A program made the position numbers and the translations under genes. Shown piece after piece: positions 30,370 through 31,504 of a DNA stretch of 31,504 bases. The DNA lies in assembly GCA_001773255.1 (NCBI GenBank), contig MEWF01000022.1, positions 1 to 31,504 on the forward strand, written 5' to 3'. This stretch comes from a candidate division WWE3 bacterium RIFOXYC2_FULL_42_13 (GTDB lineage Bacteria; Patescibacteriota; WWE3; UBA101185; UBA10185). The notes under the pieces are model-generated. The model made no database searches. It was given only the letters and a program-made list of their open reading frames with translations, and was not told the DNA's origin. Position 1 is the stretch's first letter; the number at the start of each line of letters is the position of its first letter.

Positions 30370-31504
30370 ATGAACAAAGCTAAGCCGTACCTTCTCGCAG
30401 CAACACTTAGCATAATCCTGGTATTGGGCGTTTTTCGCATATTTAACATTAACCCAACGTTACCCCTAAATTACACCGGTGACGCTATTGTTCACTACAA
30501 CTTTGCGAAAAACATTGAAGACACCGGCTGGTGGGCAACAAACCCAAAGCTCGGTGCTCCGACGGGGCAAACACTCTATGATTTCCCGCTTACCGAAACC
30601 GTTCACCTTTTGCTCATAAAACTCCTGATAATTATGGGGTTAAATTGGTATGAAAGCGTAAATGCGTTTTTCATCCTAACTTTTCCGTTAATCACGCTGG
30701 TTTCTTTATTTGTAATGAAACGGTTGGGGTTAAAAACGAATACCGCACTGCCATTATCTATTGTGTACGCGTTTTTACCCTATCATTTTTTAAGAGGAGT
30801 AAATCATCTGTTTCTTGCAGGTTATTTTGTCGTGCCGTTAGCAATCTACACATCTTACCGTCTTGCATCTAATAATCCGATAAAGTGGTGGGAAGCAGCC
30901 GTGCTCGCACTACTAATTGCATCGAACGGCGCTTACTACACATTCCTTTCTTTCTTTTTTATAACCTTGGGCGGCCTATTTGCACTATCGAAAGATTGGA
31001 ACAAAAAACTTTTATTGGGTTTGGTCAAATTCCTCGCTCTTGTCTCTTTTTTCTTTTTTATAAACTACCTTCCGACGTTGACATACGCACAAAAATACGG
31101 AGCAAACTTGAACACTACGGTTAGATTGGCAAGTGACACCGAAGTGTTCGGATTAAAAATCGCTCAGCTTGTTCTTCCATTCGAAGACCACAACTTAAAC
31201 ATTTTCAACAAAATACAAAAACGTTATATGAATTACGGCTCCGCAATAACAAATGAGAATCAGGATGCGGCATTAGGGCTGACAGCTGCGTCCGGTTTCA
31301 TTTTTCTGTTGTTTTGGAGCACCTTTAAACCCAAACTGCTTAAGGAAGCGCAAATGAAGCTGGACATATTGGGAATTTTTAATTTGGCGGCCGTGTTGTT
31401 TGCAACTGCAGGAGGATTTGCCGCAATTATTTCTACGTATATAAATCCGACCTTCAGATCCATGAACAGAATAAGCGTTTTCATTGCTTTTATTTCACTC
31501 GTTG
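30370..31504 (+). CDS. Multi-pass membrane protein, GT-C glycosyltransferase-like, partial
   Basis: 378 visible codons from ATG 30370 with no stop, so the C-terminus lies beyond the window. At least eight hydrophobic segments. The first outer loop has NYTGDAIVHYNFAKNIEDTGWW, where the Asp-Ala-x-x-His pattern resembles the acidic catalytic loop of GT-C or YfhO-type enzymes, followed by TNPKLGAPTGQTLYDFP. A motif like this (GAPxGQ ... DFP) is seen in large envelope membrane proteins of unknown function. It differs from the five GT-C genes at 15695-23501. Function not assigned beyond a membrane enzyme of surface glycan assembly. The minus-strand ORF at 30261-30449 is rejected as a shadow. Confidence 0.75.
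   Translation, partial: MNKAKPYLLAATLSIILVLGVFRIFNINPTLPLNYTGDAIVHYNFAKNIEDTGWWATNPKLGAPTGQTLYDFPLTETVHLLLIKLLIIMGLNWYESVNAFFILTFPLITLVSLFVMKRLGLKTNTALPLSIVYAFLPYHFLRGVNHLFLAGYFVVPLAIYTSYRLASNNPIKWWEAAVLALLIASNGAYYTFLSFFFITLGGLFALSKDWNKKLLLGLVKFLALVSFFFFINYLPTLTYAQKYGANLNTTVRLASDTEVFGLKIAQLVLPFEDHNLNIFNKIQKRYMNYGSAITNENQDAALGLTAASGFIFLLFWSTFKPKLLKEAQMKLDILGIFNLAAVLFATAGGFAAIISTYINPTFRSMNRISVFIAFISLV

Noticed and set aside
30261..30449. Minus-strand ORF of 62 codons
   Set aside because: Overlaps the start of the plus-strand membrane protein gene, no ribosome site or promoter, no recognisable composition.

Overview
The window looks like a chromosomal segment of a small-genome, probably anaerobic or fermentative bacterium. 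Candidate Phyla Radiation (Microgenomates/OP11-like) is my best guess. The reasons are the moderately AT-rich and very compact coding, the many membrane-anchored or exported proteins without homologues I can name, several GT-C membrane glycosyltransferases, an Elp3 enzyme (rare in bacteria) and tRNAs with encoded CCA. TGA acts as a normal stop (for example the genes ending at 14077, 14472 and 28973), so this is not a lineage that recodes TGA. The taxonomic call is inference; no rRNA or other phylogenetic marker is present.

Layout. 1-1410: a partial coiled-coil membrane protein and an exported protein, both on the minus strand. 1588-3383: a membrane redox and nuclease group (cupredoxin, ferric-reductase/MsrQ-like heme protein, anchored thermonuclease). 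3380-5115: pyruvate kinase behind a small holin-like membrane protein. 5154-5210: tandem palindromes. 5252-8859: sugar module (GH1 glycosidase, membrane-anchored clan GH-A hydrolase, ROK sugar kinase, anchored protein). 8867-11671: GT-B glycosyltransferase, two small membrane proteins and an anchored cyclophilin. 11660-15101: Elp3 diverging by 3 bp from a Trm9-like methyltransferase, followed by translationally coupled HIT and PCMT genes. 15098-23501: surface protein with a VPETG tail and five GT-C membrane glycosyltransferases, with Fe/Mn superoxide dismutase between two of them. 23491-26599: thioredoxin reductase, PH-SHOCT protein, tRNA-Gly, a second HIT protein and a LAB_N membrane protein.

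26685-30186 is an accessory region. It holds tRNA-Arg(TCT), an HNH endonuclease, tRNA-Leu(TAA) and then a two-gene operon with its own promoter and terminator. The operon encodes a radical SAM/SPASM peptide maturase followed 12 nt later by a 96-residue Cys/Asp-rich peptide in which sixteen consecutive cysteines each have Asp at i+3. I read this as an undescribed RiPP (ranthipeptide-like) system and the most interesting item in the window. A convergent gene encodes an HEXXH metallopeptidase-like protein. A GT-C-type membrane protein gene begins at 30370 and runs off the end.

Two themes cut across the window. First, about nine genes carry a -10 hexamer exactly 6-7 nt before the start codon and so appear to be transcribed leaderless, while others use strong Shine-Dalgarno sites. 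Second, convergent neighbours repeatedly share their stop codons in 4-bp overlaps. The Elp3/Trm9-like pair suggests an mcm5U-type wobble modification pathway, and all three tRNAs in the window carry U at position 34.
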